Below, piece by piece: positions 9,130 through 18,921 of a stretch of 64,000 nucleotides of DNA. The DNA is taken from positions 62,001-126,000 of the forward strand of contig JAFSTB010000001.1 of the NCBI GenBank assembly GCA_017450685.1, written 5' to 3'. The notes beneath the pieces were generated by a model. It searched no databases and was not told the origin of the DNA. It saw only the letters and a program-made list of their open reading frames with translations. A program made the translations under genes and the position numbers. This stretch comes from Paludibacteraceae bacterium (lineage in GTDB: Bacteria > Bacteroidota > Bacteroidia > Bacteroidales > Paludibacteraceae). How positions within the stretch are numbered: the first letter of the stretch is position 1; each line of letters begins with the position of its first letter.

Positions 9130-9470
9130 TGACCATCAGCCTGCAAGACATCGAATGCTTTGCCTATCACGGTGTCTTTGCCCAAGAGAAAACAAACGGC
9201 AATCATTTTCGTGTCAGCGTGAGCATCTCACTGCCACTAACCGTAGGAGCACACACCGACCAAGTGGAAGATACGATTGACTACGGCAAGATATACGATA
9301 TAGTCCAAACACAAATGGCTATACCCGCCAACCTGCTTGAACACGTGGCTTACCGAATCCGCACCAACATCGAACAGACCTTCCCGCAAGTGGAGAAAGT
9401 GACGGTCAGCGTAAGCAAACAGAACCCACCCGTTGGCGGCACAATGCAATGGGCTACTGTCGAAGTGTGA
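9129..9470 (+). CDS. folB: Dihydroneopterin aldolase
   Basis: A 113-residue pterin-binding protein of normal length. The motif FAYHGVFAQEKTNGNHF with its conserved Tyr-His is diagnostic, as is the TIDYGKIYDIVQ block and the C-terminal KQNPPVGGTMQWATVEV. The enzyme cleaves dihydroneopterin to 6-hydroxymethyl-dihydropterin and glycolaldehyde in folate synthesis, as a cytoplasmic homo-octamer. Its start overlaps the stop of the small membrane protein gene by one base, and the topoisomerase gene starts 28 bases downstream. Confidence 0.93.
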   Translation: MTISLQDIECFAYHGVFAQEKTNGNHFRVSVSISLPLTVGAHTDQVEDTIDYGKIYDIVQTQMAIPANLLEHVAYRIRTNIEQTFPQVEKVTVSVSKQNPPVGGTMQWATVEV

Positions 9471-9498
9471 CAACAAAAGAAAAAGAGGATAAGTAACT

Positions 9499-12150
9499 AT
9501 GAGTGACGACAAATCGGTGACCTATCATCTGACCGGCATGTACCAAGACTGGTTCTTGGATTATGCCTCGCACGTCATACTTGAACGTGCAGTGCCGGCT
9601 ATTGAAGATGGACTCAAACCGGTGCAACGCCGTATCCTCCACGCAATGAAAACAGTGGACGACGGCAAATATAATAAGGTGGCAAACATCGTTGGACAAA
9701 CAATGCAATACCACCCGCACGGTGATGCCAGCATAGGCGACGCTCTCGTTCAGTTAGGACAAAAAGACCTGCTCATCGATTGTCAAGGTAACTGGGGAAA
9801 TATCCTCACAGGCGACGGTGCTGCCGCACCTCGTTATATAGAAGCCCGTCTGAGTAAGTTCGCCTTGGAAACAGTCTTCAACCCCAAGACCACCGACTGG
9901 ATGCTCAGTTATGACGGACGCAAAAAAGAGCCTGTCAACCTGCCTGTTAAGTTTCCTCTGCTCCTTGCACAAGGTGTGGAAGGTATAGCCGTAGGACTCA
10001 ACTCCAAGATCCTTCCTCACAACTTCAACGAACTGTGCGATGCCGCCTTGGCGTATCTCAAAGGCGAACCTTTCACCCTCTATCCCGACTTCCCTACAGG
10101 CGGTGAAGTGGACGTGAGCCGATACAACGACGGAGAAAGAGGTGGCGTGGTCAAAGTGCGCTCACGTATTACAAAAACCGACGACAACAAAACACTCATC
10201 ATCTCACAAGTGCCATACGGCACCACCACTTCCAAAATAATCGAAACCATACTCAAAGCACAAGAGAAAGGTAAGATCAAGATTAAGAAAGTGGACGACT
10301 ACACCGCCGAAGAAGCACGCATCGTCGTTCAGTTGGCACCCGGTGCCTCATCCGACAAAACGATAGATGCACTCTATGCTTTCACCGACTGCGAAGTGAG
10401 TATATCACCTAACTGCTGCGTCATTCAAGACCAAAAACCGGTGTTCACCACCGTGAGCGAACTGCTAAGACAGTCAACCGACTACACTCGCAACCTGCTC
10501 AAAAGAGAACTGGAGATACAAAAAGCCGAACTGGAAGAACAACTCTTCTTCACCTCTCTGGAACGCATCTTCATCGAAAACCGCATCTATAAAGAGGAAG
10601 GGTACGAACAGGCTCCCAACAAAGAAAAACTGATAAACTTTGTGGATAAAGCCTTAACACCCTTTAAGGCACAACTGCTCAGAGAGGTGAGAAAAGAGGA
10701 TATAGAACGTCTGTTCGACATACGAATGATACGTATCACACGCTTCGACTCAAAAAAAGCCGATGAGTTGATGCGCGACCTCAAAAAACGTATCGCTGAC
10801 ACAGAACACGACCTAAACCACCTCACCGAATATACGATGCAGTGGTTCCAACACCTCAAAGACACTTACGGCGAACGATACCAAAGAAAAACAGAGGTGC
10901 GAAACTTCGCCGCTATCAACGTCAAAACAGTGGTCGAAGCCAACCAAAAACTGTATATCAACCGAGCAGAAGGATTCATTGGTACAGGTCTGAAAAAAGA
11001 CGAGTACCTGTGCGACTGCTCCGACATCGACGATATAATAGTCTTCCATAAAGATGGTAAGTATAAGGTTATGCGTGTGGCTGAAAAGACCTTTATAGGC
11101 ACTGATATCCTGCACGTTGCCATCTTCAAGAAAGATGATGAACGCACCATATACAACGTCGTTTATCGCGATGGTAAAGGCGGTATCTACTATATGAAGC
11201 GGTTCTATGTCACAGGCGTGGCTCGAGAAAAAGAATACGACCTCACGCAGGGTAAAGCAGGTAGCCGCGTCATCTATTTCACAGCCAACCCTAACGGAGA
11301 AGCAGAAGTGATAAAAGTGCAACTCAAACCTGCACTACACCTCAAAAAGATAGAAGTGACCAAAGACCTGAGCGAACTGATGGTGAAAAACCGCTCAGCC
11401 AGAGGCAATGTGCTCACTAAATATGAGATTAAGTCCATCACTCTCAAGCAGAAAGGGCACTCCACCTTAGGCGGCAGACAAGTGTGGTTCGACGCCGATG
11501 TGCTACGTATCAACTATGACGGACAAGGTACCTACCTTGGCGAGTTCGCCGACGAAGACCGTATATTAGTCATCACCGACAACGGCGAATACTACCTCAA
11601 CACTTTTGAGGTGACAGCACACTTCGAACGCAATATATTACGTATTGAGAAGTTCGATGCCGACAAAGTGTGGACATTGGCAATGTGGAACGAAGAGTTG
11701 GGCTACTACTATGCCAAACGCTTCACCTTAGATGCACTACCTAAACCACAACGTTTCCTTGGCGAAAACGAAGCCAACCGCATCGTCATACTCACCGACA
11801 AAGCCCACCCTATCTTCCTCATTCACTACCAACAGGAAGATAAACAGCCCGCTCAGATAGAGATGGAGACGTTTATCGAACCTAAATCACCTAAAGCCAA
11901 AGGCAAACGTATCACTACACTGGAAGTGACACAAATAGAAGATATCACTCCTCAAGAAGAGGAAACGGAGGAAGAAACGGAAGAGAACACTAAGCCTGAA
12001 ACGGAGAACGACAATACAGAAGAAACGCCCCAAACAACCGAGAACAACGTCATAGACGTGCCGTTCACCATCGAAAGCACAATGCCGGAAGATAGCAAAC
12101 CGGTGGATAATAATAGTTCAAAAGAAGGTGAACAGTTGAGTCTCTTCTAA
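9499..12150 (+). CDS. parC: DNA topoisomerase IV subunit A (type IIA)
   Basis: An 883-residue type IIA topoisomerase A subunit. The breakage-reunion domain opens with DYASHVILERAVPAIEDGLK, and the active-site Tyr is Y113 in GAAAPRYIEARL. The C-terminal domain is not the regular GyrA-box six-blade propeller and is followed by a very acidic, low-complexity tail (about residues 812-850, Glu/Thr-rich). Together with the length, this fits the ParC-like rather than the GyrA protein of Bacteroidota. It passes one DNA duplex through another to decatenate replicated chromosomes. No parE gene is adjacent. The gene ends 3 bases before the convergent CLC gene. Confidence 0.88.
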   Translation: MSDDKSVTYHLTGMYQDWFLDYASHVILERAVPAIEDGLKPVQRRILHAMKTVDDGKYNKVANIVGQTMQYHPHGDASIGDALVQLGQKDLLIDCQGNWGNILTGDGAAAPRYIEARLSKFALETVFNPKTTDWMLSYDGRKKEPVNLPVKFPLLLAQGVEGIAVGLNSKILPHNFNELCDAALAYLKGEPFTLYPDFPTGGEVDVSRYNDGERGGVVKVRSRITKTDDNKTLIISQVPYGTTTSKIIETILKAQEKGKIKIKKVDDYTAEEARIVVQLAPGASSDKTIDALYAFTDCEVSISPNCCVIQDQKPVFTTVSELLRQSTDYTRNLLKRELEIQKAELEEQLFFTSLERIFIENRIYKEEGYEQAPNKEKLINFVDKALTPFKAQLLREVRKEDIERLFDIRMIRITRFDSKKADELMRDLKKRIADTEHDLNHLTEYTMQWFQHLKDTYGERYQRKTEVRNFAAINVKTVVEANQKLYINRAEGFIGTGLKKDEYLCDCSDIDDIIVFHKDGKYKVMRVAEKTFIGTDILHVAIFKKDDERTIYNVVYRDGKGGIYYMKRFYVTGVAREKEYDLTQGKAGSRVIYFTANPNGEAEVIKVQLKPALHLKKIEVTKDLSELMVKNRSARGNVLTKYEIKSITLKQKGHSTLGGRQVWFDADVLRINYDGQGTYLGEFADEDRILVITDNGEYYLNTFEVTAHFERNILRIEKFDADKVWTLAMWNEELGYYYAKRFTLDALPKPQRFLGENEANRIVILTDKAHPIFLIHYQQEDKQPAQIEMETFIEPKSPKAKGKRITTLEVTQIEDITPQEEETEEETEENTKPETENDNTEETPQTTENNVIDVPFTIESTMPEDSKPVDNNSSKEGEQLSLF

Positions 12151-12153
12151 TCG

Positions 12154-13941
12154 TTATTCGTCGGAGAAACGAACCAACACATCTCTATACGAATTGAAGA
12201 TCTTGCTTTTCGACACAACACCTAAGTAGTGTTTCTGCATATCCACCACCGGCAAGTTCCAAGCACCGGTATCCTCAAACTTATCCATCACCTGTTCCAT
12301 TGACATATCGTCACGCAAGATGGCAACAGGTGATGTCATTAGTTGTCTGACGGTAAAGCGGTCGTAAAGACGGGGTTGGAAGATGATATTGCGTATCTCG
12401 TCAAGAAGCAACATACCACGCAACTTACCTTGTCCGTCCACCACAGGAAAGATATTACGTTTGCTTTTGGCTATCACATTTACCAATTCACCCAACCGCA
12501 TATCCATCGGAACGGTCTGCAAGTCAGTCTCTATCACATTTCCCATCTTCATCAGTGTGAGTACAGAACGATCTTTGTTATGCGTTAGCAACTCCCCTTT
12601 CTTAGCCAGTCGCATGGCATAAAGGCTGTGCGGTTCGAACACAAGGATAGTGAGGTATGATACGACAGACACCACCATCAGAGGCAAGAAGAGATGGTAG
12701 CCTCCCGTCAGTTCGGCAATGAGAAAGATACCTGTCAGAGGCGCATGCATCACTCCTGACATCAGTCCTGCCATTCCCACCAATGCGAAGTTGGCTTCCG
12801 ACACCGACAACCCGACCGAATTGAGCAACCGTGCACAGACAAAACCTGTGACGGCACCCACGAAAAGCGACGGAGCAAAGATTCCTCCCACACCGCCGCC
12901 ACCGTTAGTGGCTACCGATGCCACCACCTTTAACAAGATAACAAAAATGAAATAAACAACCATCCACCACCAAGTGCCGCCTAACCTATACAACGGACTA
13001 TTGGAAAAAGAGGCGGTGGGATGACCATTGATGAGTTGCGTTATCACATTATAACCCTCACCATAAAGAGGCGGAAAAAGGAAGATAAGAATACCTAAAA
13101 CAGCACCGCCTATGACTATCTTCATTCCTATCGAACGAATATGTTTCTTGAAAGCATCTTCCAACCTGCTTGTTACACGTGTGAAATAGAGTGATACCAG
13201 TCCGCACACACCGCCCAAAAGCATATAAAGAGGCATACGCACTAATCGCACCGGTTCAGCCACTTCCATCTCAAACATAGGCTGTGTGCCTGTGGCTATG
13301 TATGCCCAAACGGCGGCTGTCACTGACGAGATAAGCAACGGTGCAACAGAAGTCATTGTCAGATCCATCATCAGCACCTCTAAAGTGAAGACCAATCCCG
13401 CAATGGGGGCTTTGAAAATACCGCCGATAGCACCTGCCGCACCACAACCAATCATCAACATCATCGTCTTCTGATCCAAACGCAATGCCTTTGCCATATT
13501 CGACCCTATGGCTGCACCAGTGAGAACAATAGGTGCCTCCGCTCCCACCGAACCGCCAAATCCGATGGTCAAACCCGACGACACAATCGACGACCACATA
13601 TTATGAGGCTTGATAATAGACTTGCGCTGAGAGATGGCATATAGTATCTTCGTTATACCGTGACTGATATCGTCACGCACTACATAATGAACAAACAAAG
13701 AGGCTAATGTGATACCAATCACAGGAAAGAAGAAGTACCAATACGATACTTCTCCACGCGCTAAATAGTTCTCTAAAAACCACTGAATAAAATGTATGAA
13801 CTCTTTGAGCAGATGAGAGGCAAGAGCACAGAAACATCCCACAAAAAAACTGAGAATCAGCACAATCTGTTTCTCGCTTATATTACGTTCACGCCACGCG
13901 ATGATACGCTCATACATATATGTCCACTTGTTGCTCTTCAA
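12154..13941 (-). CDS. CLC-type chloride channel/transporter with C-terminal CBS pair
   Basis: A 595-residue membrane protein of the CLC family. The selectivity-filter helix GFGGSVGAEAPIVL (residues 127-140) carries the gating Glu E135, corresponding to E148 of E. coli ClcA. The second signature GGGGVGGIFAPSLFVGA and the Tyr-containing region follow. About ten helical segments fill residues 25-440, and two CBS domains occupy the last ~130 residues, typical nucleotide-responsive regulators. The family moves chloride or exchanges it for protons across the inner membrane. The gene is 27 bases downstream of obg, probably in the same transcript. It could be a channel or an antiporter; the sequence does not decide. 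Confidence 0.9.
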   Translation of the reverse strand: MKSNKWTYMYERIIAWRERNISEKQIVLILSFFVGCFCALASHLLKEFIHFIQWFLENYLARGEVSYWYFFFPVIGITLASLFVHYVVRDDISHGITKILYAISQRKSIIKPHNMWSSIVSSGLTIGFGGSVGAEAPIVLTGAAIGSNMAKALRLDQKTMMLMIGCGAAGAIGGIFKAPIAGLVFTLEVLMMDLTMTSVAPLLISSVTAAVWAYIATGTQPMFEMEVAEPVRLVRMPLYMLLGGVCGLVSLYFTRVTSRLEDAFKKHIRSIGMKIVIGGAVLGILIFLFPPLYGEGYNVITQLINGHPTASFSNSPLYRLGGTWWWMVVYFIFVILLKVVASVATNGGGGVGGIFAPSLFVGAVTGFVCARLLNSVGLSVSEANFALVGMAGLMSGVMHAPLTGIFLIAELTGGYHLFLPLMVVSVVSYLTILVFEPHSLYAMRLAKKGELLTHNKDRSVLTLMKMGNVIETDLQTVPMDMRLGELVNVIAKSKRNIFPVVDGQGKLRGMLLLDEIRNIIFQPRLYDRFTVRQLMTSPVAILRDDMSMEQVMDKFEDTGAWNLPVVDMQKHYLGVVSKSKIFNSYRDVLVRFSDE

Positions 13942-13968
13942 TCAAAAGGCATTTAGCACATCATCCTC

Positions 13969-15135
13969 TCACTTTTTCTTCGTATCCCAACCAATGTCGG
14001 CATACTTACTCAAATCCCACTCTTCTTCCACCTCGTTCAGATAGATGGTGGTAGGCTCTTCATCCTCATTATCAGACTGTTCGTCACGCTCTATATGCTC
14101 TATGTCCATTGGAAGATGAGAGATCTCTATCACCTGATTCTGCTCCTTCTGCAACTCAGTCCATATCAGGTCTTTCAACTCTGTTATACCCTCTCCGCTT
14201 ACGCTCGAAATGGCTATAACAGGAACAGACAACTCTTTTTCCAGTTTCTTCAACTGTTGCTGTGTGGGCTTATCTACATCGCATTTTGTAACTGCCAACA
14301 ACCGCGATTTGGTCAGCAACTGCGGGTTGTATTTTTCCAATTCGCCAAGCAGAATCTCATATTCGCGCTTTATATCTTCGCTGGTTATAGGCACCATAAA
14401 GAGTAAGACGGCATTGCGCTCTATATGTCGCAAGAACCTCAATCCCAAACCCTTACCTTCAGCCGCACCCTCAATGATACCGGGTATGTCTGCCATACAA
14501 AAAGAGCAGTCGTCACGGTAAGAGACTATACCTAATTGCGGAGTGAGAGTGGTAAAAGGATAGGCGGCTATCTCCGGTTTGGCGGCACTGACCACGCTCA
14601 ACAGCGTCGATTTGCCGGCATTGGGAAAGCCCACTAAACCGACATCTGCCAACACCTTGAGTTGCAAAATGACATTCCTCTCTTGCGCCGGTTCACCCGG
14701 TTGAGCATATCGCGGCGCTTGGTTGGTGGCTGTACGGAAATGCCAGTTGCCTAAACCGCCGCGACCACCCTTGAGCAACACTATCTGCTCTCCATCTTCC
14801 TTCACCTCACACAGCCATTCGCCCGTATCACCGTCATAAACAACCGTCCCGCAAGGCACCTCCACTATCTTGTCCTCACCCTGCTTGCCAAACGAACGAC
14901 TGTCACCACCCTTACCACCATCCGTGGCAAGGATATGTTTCTGATACTTGAGGTGAAGCAATGTCCACAGGTTGCGATTGCCACGCAGAATAATATGTCC
15001 GCCGCGACCGCCGTCACCTCCGTCCGGACCACCCTTAGGCAGATACTTGGCGCGATGAAGATGCATACAGCCTGCACCACCCTTGCCGGAGCGACAATAC
15101 AACTTCACATAGTCAATGAAATTTCCGTTTGCCAT
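13969..15135 (-). CDS. obg: Obg/CgtA family GTPase
   Basis: A 388-residue GTPase starting [20 protein letters not shown]; an in-frame start 9 bases upstream is less likely because this N-terminus is the conserved one. The glycine-rich Obg fold comes first, then the GTPase domain with G1 GFPNAGKST at 169-177 and G3 [12 protein letters not shown]. The GTPase NKXD motif appears as TKCD. The C-terminal ~50 residues are acidic. Obg binds the large ribosomal subunit, aids its maturation and links to (p)ppGpp signalling. It lies 9 bases downstream of adk and 27 upstream of the CLC gene. Confidence 0.95.
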   Translation of the reverse strand: MANGNFIDYVKLYCRSGKGGAGCMHLHRAKYLPKGGPDGGDGGRGGHIILRGNRNLWTLLHLKYQKHILATDGGKGGDSRSFGKQGEDKIVEVPCGTVVYDGDTGEWLCEVKEDGEQIVLLKGGRGGLGNWHFRTATNQAPRYAQPGEPAQERNVILQLKVLADVGLVGFPNAGKSTLLSVVSAAKPEIAAYPFTTLTPQLGIVSYRDDCSFCMADIPGIIEGAAEGKGLGLRFLRHIERNAVLLFMVPITSEDIKREYEILLGELEKYNPQLLTKSRLLAVTKCDVDKPTQQQLKKLEKELSVPVIAISSVSGEGITELKDLIWTELQKEQNQVIEISHLPMDIEHIERDEQSDNEDEEPTTIYLNEVEEEWDLSKYADIGWDTKKK

Positions 15136-15144
15136 AAAAATCAA

Positions 15145-15720
15145 CTACTTAAGTACAAGTTGCAGAATGGAATCAATCTGCGCAAATGTATCTTCCATTG
15201 AATAATTACCGTTGATAAAGAAGTAGTTATGACGCTTCAAATAATACCCGCAAACAGGACGCGTCACCTCGTGGTAGATCTTTATTCTCTTTTTTATCGT
15301 CTCATAGTTGTCATCGGCTCTGCCGCTGGTCTTACCGCGATTGAGCAAACGCTTCATTATCTCGTCCTCATCCACATAAAGGTCAAGCATCACGGCATTC
15401 ATGTCACGGCGTTTGAGCATCAAGGTCAATGCCTCTGCCTGCTCTACGGTACGAGGATAACCATCGAAGATAACGCCCTTGCAATCAGAAGGCAGCGTGT
15501 CTAAATAGTGAGCGATGAGATGAACCATCTTATGGTCCGGCACCAGATTACCTTTGGATATAAGATCCTCTATCTCCTTGCCCAACTCACTTCCCGACTG
15601 TATCTCGTCGCGCAATACCTCACCGGTGGAGAGGTGCAATAAACCATACTTCTTCACAATAAAATCCGACTGGGTGCCTTTTCCACTACCGGGCGCACCG
15701 CACAAAATGATATTCAACAT
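15145..15720 (-). CDS. adk: Adenylate kinase
   Basis: A 191-residue short-form adenylate kinase, without the zinc/long LID insertion, beginning MLNIILCGAPGSGKGTQ. The P-loop is at residues 8-16, followed by LLHLSTGEVLRDEI (AMP-binding) and VIFDGYPRTVEQAEAL. It interconverts ATP+AMP and 2 ADP in the cytoplasm. The in-frame start at 15765 would add 15 residues that the family lacks, so 15720 is chosen. A -7 box TACCTTTG is present on this strand at 15753-15760, but I find no good -33 element, so the promoter is only tentative. Confidence 0.95.
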   Translation of the reverse strand: MLNIILCGAPGSGKGTQSDFIVKKYGLLHLSTGEVLRDEIQSGSELGKEIEDLISKGNLVPDHKMVHLIAHYLDTLPSDCKGVIFDGYPRTVEQAEALTLMLKRRDMNAVMLDLYVDEDEIMKRLLNRGKTSGRADDNYETIKKRIKIYHEVTRPVCGYYLKRHNYFFINGNYSMEDTFAQIDSILQLVLK

Positions 15721-15810
15721 CTTATAACTATTTTTATGTTTGGTTGTGAGCGCAAAGGTAAGCAATAATTTTCAAGTCGGAAAAAAAATGTGTAAAATAA
15801 TGACTGAAAA

Positions 15811-15842
15811 CTTGTTGGATTGCCAAAAACGTTGTACTTTTG
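15811..15842 (+). promoter_or_regulatory. Probable promoter of mreB
   Basis: CTTG (15811-15814), a 20-base spacer and TACTTTTG (15835-15842) fit the Bacteroidota consensus with one mismatch in the -33 element. It ends 94 bases before the mreB start and diverges from adk. Confidence 0.65.
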
Positions 15843-15936
15843 CAGTGCAATTGCGCAATTGTTTACGAGTAATGGCAATTGCTTATAAATTTCCGCATTT
15901 TCAGTAATATTCAAACACATAACTTAACATTTTTCT

Positions 15937-16962
15937 ATGTCTCTTTTTTCTCTTACTCAAGAAATAGCCATTGACCTTGGTACCGCCAACACCATTATCA
16001 TCGTCGATGGCAAGATTGTGGTGGACGAGCCATCCGTTGTGGCTATTCGTAAGGCAGACGATAAGTTGATAGCCGTAGGCAAACGTGCCAGCGTGATGCG
16101 TGATCGCGGCGAAGGAAAGATATATACCGTTCGTCCGTTGCAGAAAGGTGTGATAGCCGACTATAAAGCCTGCGAGATGATGATTCGCGGCTTGATAGAC
16201 CTCATTCCTCATCGTCGTCGTTTCCTCAACCCCGTCATCAAGATGGTCGTATGCGTGCCTTCGGGTGCCACTCCTGCCGAGATACGCACTATCAACGACT
16301 CCTGTATGCAAGCCGGAGCACGTGAGTTGTACCTTATCTATGAGCCTATGGCTGCTGCTCTCGGTATGGGCTTCGACATCGAAGGTCCGAACGGATGTAT
16401 GGTGGTGGATATAGGTGGCGGTACAACAGAGATAGCCGTCATGTCGCTCGGCAGCATTGTGGTCAATAAATCCATACCTATTGCCGGCGATGCACTTAAC
16501 CAAGATATCGTCAGATATATGGATAAGTCGCACGGTATGCGCATATCCGAGCCTACTGCCGAAAGGATAAAGAAACAGGTTGGTTCGGCTCTGATGGAAC
16601 TGGAAAACCCACCCGAAGACATGATGGTGATAGGTCCGAACAAGACCACCGACCTGCCTCTGAAAGTGCCCGTTTCCTATCAAGAGATATCACACTGCCT
16701 TGAAAAGAACATCTCATCCATAGAGAACGCCATCCTTCAAGCCTTTGGCGAGACACCTTCAGAGTTGTATGCCGACATAGTGCAAAACGGCATCTGGCTC
16801 ACCGGCGGAGGCGCTCTGCTACACGGATTGGCACAACGATTGTCCAACAAGATGACTATCGACTTCCATGTGGCAGAAGACCCCTTGCACTCAGTGGTGA
16901 AAGGTACGGGTATAGCACTCAAAAACATCAATAACTTCAGTTTCCTGCTCAAAGGCGGATAA
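15937..16962 (+). CDS. mreB: Rod shape-determining actin homologue MreB
   Basis: A 341-residue bacterial actin. It starts MSLFSLTQEIAIDLGTANTI, and DLGTANTI is the phosphate-1 loop. The phosphate-2 loop VVDIGGGTTEIAVMSLG and the adenosine motif TGGGALLHGLAQRL are present. MreB filaments on the inner face of the membrane guide peptidoglycan elongation. The length is normal. No mreC/mreD follows, so here mreB stands alone and is followed by a hairpin and then grpE. Confidence 0.96.
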   Translation: MSLFSLTQEIAIDLGTANTIIIVDGKIVVDEPSVVAIRKADDKLIAVGKRASVMRDRGEGKIYTVRPLQKGVIADYKACEMMIRGLIDLIPHRRRFLNPVIKMVVCVPSGATPAEIRTINDSCMQAGARELYLIYEPMAAALGMGFDIEGPNGCMVVDIGGGTTEIAVMSLGSIVVNKSIPIAGDALNQDIVRYMDKSHGMRISEPTAERIKKQVGSALMELENPPEDMMVIGPNKTTDLPLKVPVSYQEISHCLEKNISSIENAILQAFGETPSELYADIVQNGIWLTGGGALLHGLAQRLSNKMTIDFHVAEDPLHSVVKGTGIALKNINNFSFLLKGG

Positions 16963-16983
16963 CAAGACAACACCTCATTGACA

Positions 16984-17015
16984 CGCCATCCCTGCCATTT
17001 TGGCAGACGATGGCG
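16984..17015 (+). terminator. Hairpin downstream of mreB
   Basis: Outer arms CGCCATC (16984-16990) and GATGGCG (17009-17015) and inner arms CTGCCA and TGGCAG enclose a TTT loop, giving a stem of 13 pairs with small bulges. It is followed by TTTGG rather than a long T-run. The likely role is terminating mreB transcription before grpE. Confidence 0.6.
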
Positions 17016-17065
17016 TTTGGTGTGAATTTTGTTCACTACCTAACGATTAAAAAGACAAACGCAAT

Positions 17066-17656
17066 ATGAACGAACACAAAAAGGACGAAAAACAGACTAA
17101 ACAGCAAGTCGAAGAAAAAGTACAAACACCCGACAATGAGACTGTTACACAAGAAAAAGCAACTGATGTGGCAGACGCTGAAGAGGAAAAAGAAGAGCCT
17201 TCGGCAGAGGATAAGTTGGCTCAAGCACTGCAACAAGTGCAAGATTTAGAGGACAAAAACCTGCGCATGATGGCAGAGTTTGACAACTATCGCCGGCGCA
17301 CCAACAAAGAGAAATTAGACCTTATCTCTACTGCCGGCGAAGGCATCTTCAAAGAGATGTTACCTCTCATTGACGACTTTGAACGCGCTATAGACGCTAT
17401 GCAACAAACCGACGACATCAACTCTCTTCGCTCAGGCATAGAGTTGATTTATAGCAAGTTCATCAAGTTCCTCGATAAGCAGAATGTACACCCTATATCA
17501 ACAGAAGGTGTGGATTTCTCCACCGATGAACATGAAGCAATAACCACTTTTGCCGCAGGAGAAGAGAACAAAGGTAAGATTATTGATTGTACACAAAAAG
17601 GCTATAAATTAGGCGACAAAGTGATACGTTATGCCAAAGTGGTGGTGGGCGAATAA
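17066..17656 (+). CDS. grpE: GrpE nucleotide exchange factor
   Basis: A 196-residue co-chaperone. The first ~55 residues are highly charged and low in complexity (Lys/Glu/Thr-rich). They are followed by a long helix with DLEDKNLRMMAEFDNYRRRT, the family's signature, and a C-terminal beta domain ending GYKLGDKVIRYAKVVVGE. GrpE releases ADP from DnaK. dnaJ follows after 28 bases; dnaK is not in the window. A heat-shock control element was not seen upstream. Confidence 0.95.
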   Translation: MNEHKKDEKQTKQQVEEKVQTPDNETVTQEKATDVADAEEEKEEPSAEDKLAQALQQVQDLEDKNLRMMAEFDNYRRRTNKEKLDLISTAGEGIFKEMLPLIDDFERAIDAMQQTDDINSLRSGIELIYSKFIKFLDKQNVHPISTEGVDFSTDEHEAITTFAAGEENKGKIIDCTQKGYKLGDKVIRYAKVVVGE

Positions 17657-17684
17657 TTGTCAAATGCTTAATTGTTAATTTATT

Positions 17685-18851
17685 ATGGCAGAGAAAAGAG
17701 ACTACTATGAAGTGCTGGGTGTGTCGAAGACAGCCACAGCCGATGAGATAAAGAAAGCCTACAAGAAGATGGCTCTCCAATACCATCCCGACCGTCATGT
17801 TAATGACAGTGAGCAGGAGAAGAAAGCCGCCGAGGAGAAGTTCAAGGAGGCAGCGGAGGCATACGAGGTACTGAGCGACCCGCAGAAGCGTCAGCGTTAC
17901 GACCAGTTTGGTCACGCCGGTGTAGGCGGTGCAGCAGGAGGCGGATTCTCCAGTATGGAAGATGTCTTCTCACAGTTTGGCGACCTGTTCGAGAGTTGGG
18001 GTATGGGCGGTTCATTCTCATCCTTCTTCGGTGGCGGCAGAGGCGGCGGACAACGCGTGCGCCGTGGCAGCGACCTCAGAGTGAGAGTGAAACTGACGCT
18101 GGAAGAGATAGCCACAGGTGTGGATAAGAAAATCAAAGTTCGCAAACTGGTGCCATGTAAGAGTTGCAACGGTACAGGTAGTGCCGACGGCAAAAGTGGA
18201 GAGACGTGTCCCACCTGTCACGGCACCGGACGAGTGATGCGCGCACAAAGAGGTATTTTCGGGATGATGCAGATGCAGACCGACTGCCCTAACTGCCACG
18301 GAGAAGGTAAAGTGATAGTGAATAAATGTACTCATTGTGGCGGCGAAGGAGTGGTTCGCGACGAAGAGATAATTACCATTCATATCCCTGCCGGCGTAAG
18401 CGGCGGTATGCAGATACCTATTGAAGGCAAAGGTAATGCTGCACCCCACGGCGGTATCAATGGCGACCTGCTCGTGCTCATTGAAGAAGAGGAACACAAG
18501 GACCTGCAACGCGAAGACAGCGACCTTATATATAACCTGCTGCTCGATATGCCGACGGCTGTGCTCGGCGGACAAGTGAAGATACCTACACTGACAGGCG
18601 AAGTGAAAATAACCGTCACCCCAGGTACTCAACCGGGCAAAGTGCTGAGAATGAGAGGTAAAGGACTGCCCATCATCGACCAATACGCAAGGCAATACGG
18701 CACGGGCGACTTGCTAATCAATGTGGGTGTCTATATACCCGAACACCTCAACAAAGAGGAAAAAGCATTGATAGAGAAACTGCAAAAGTCCGACAACATA
18801 CGTCCCGGAGGGGCTGACAAAAAGAACTTCTTCAAAAACCTGTTCGGATAA
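17685..18851 (+). CDS. dnaJ: Chaperone DnaJ
   Basis: A 388-residue type I Hsp40. The J domain has HPD at 34-36, followed by a Gly/Phe-rich linker ([15 protein letters not shown]). The zinc-binding region has four CxxCxGxG units ([32 protein letters not shown]), and the C-terminal substrate-binding domains follow. It delivers unfolded proteins to DnaK and stimulates its ATPase. It forms an operon with grpE. Confidence 0.97.
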   Translation: MAEKRDYYEVLGVSKTATADEIKKAYKKMALQYHPDRHVNDSEQEKKAAEEKFKEAAEAYEVLSDPQKRQRYDQFGHAGVGGAAGGGFSSMEDVFSQFGDLFESWGMGGSFSSFFGGGRGGGQRVRRGSDLRVRVKLTLEEIATGVDKKIKVRKLVPCKSCNGTGSADGKSGETCPTCHGTGRVMRAQRGIFGMMQMQTDCPNCHGEGKVIVNKCTHCGGEGVVRDEEIITIHIPAGVSGGMQIPIEGKGNAAPHGGINGDLLVLIEEEEHKDLQREDSDLIYNLLLDMPTAVLGGQVKIPTLTGEVKITVTPGTQPGKVLRMRGKGLPIIDQYARQYGTGDLLINVGVYIPEHLNKEEKALIEKLQKSDNIRPGGADKKNFFKNLFG

Positions 18852-18921
18852 CAACCACAAATGATTCGGATAACCTCTGAATAAATCGGGTAACCGCAAT
18901 ACAAATGAACGCTATTGACCG

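Noticed and set aside
15753..15760. TACCTTTG on the minus strand before adk as a full promoter
   Set aside because: The -7 box is good but no TTTG-like -33 element occurs at 19-21 bases, so it is only mentioned under adk.
15901..16683. 260-codon open frame on the minus strand opposite mreB
   Set aside because: It is wholly antisense to mreB, rich in His/Tyr/Thr as expected of a shadow frame, and has no recognisable motif.
18018..18695. 225-codon open frame on the minus strand opposite dnaJ
   Set aside because: Complement of the Gly/Cys-rich DnaJ codons; no start context or homology visible.
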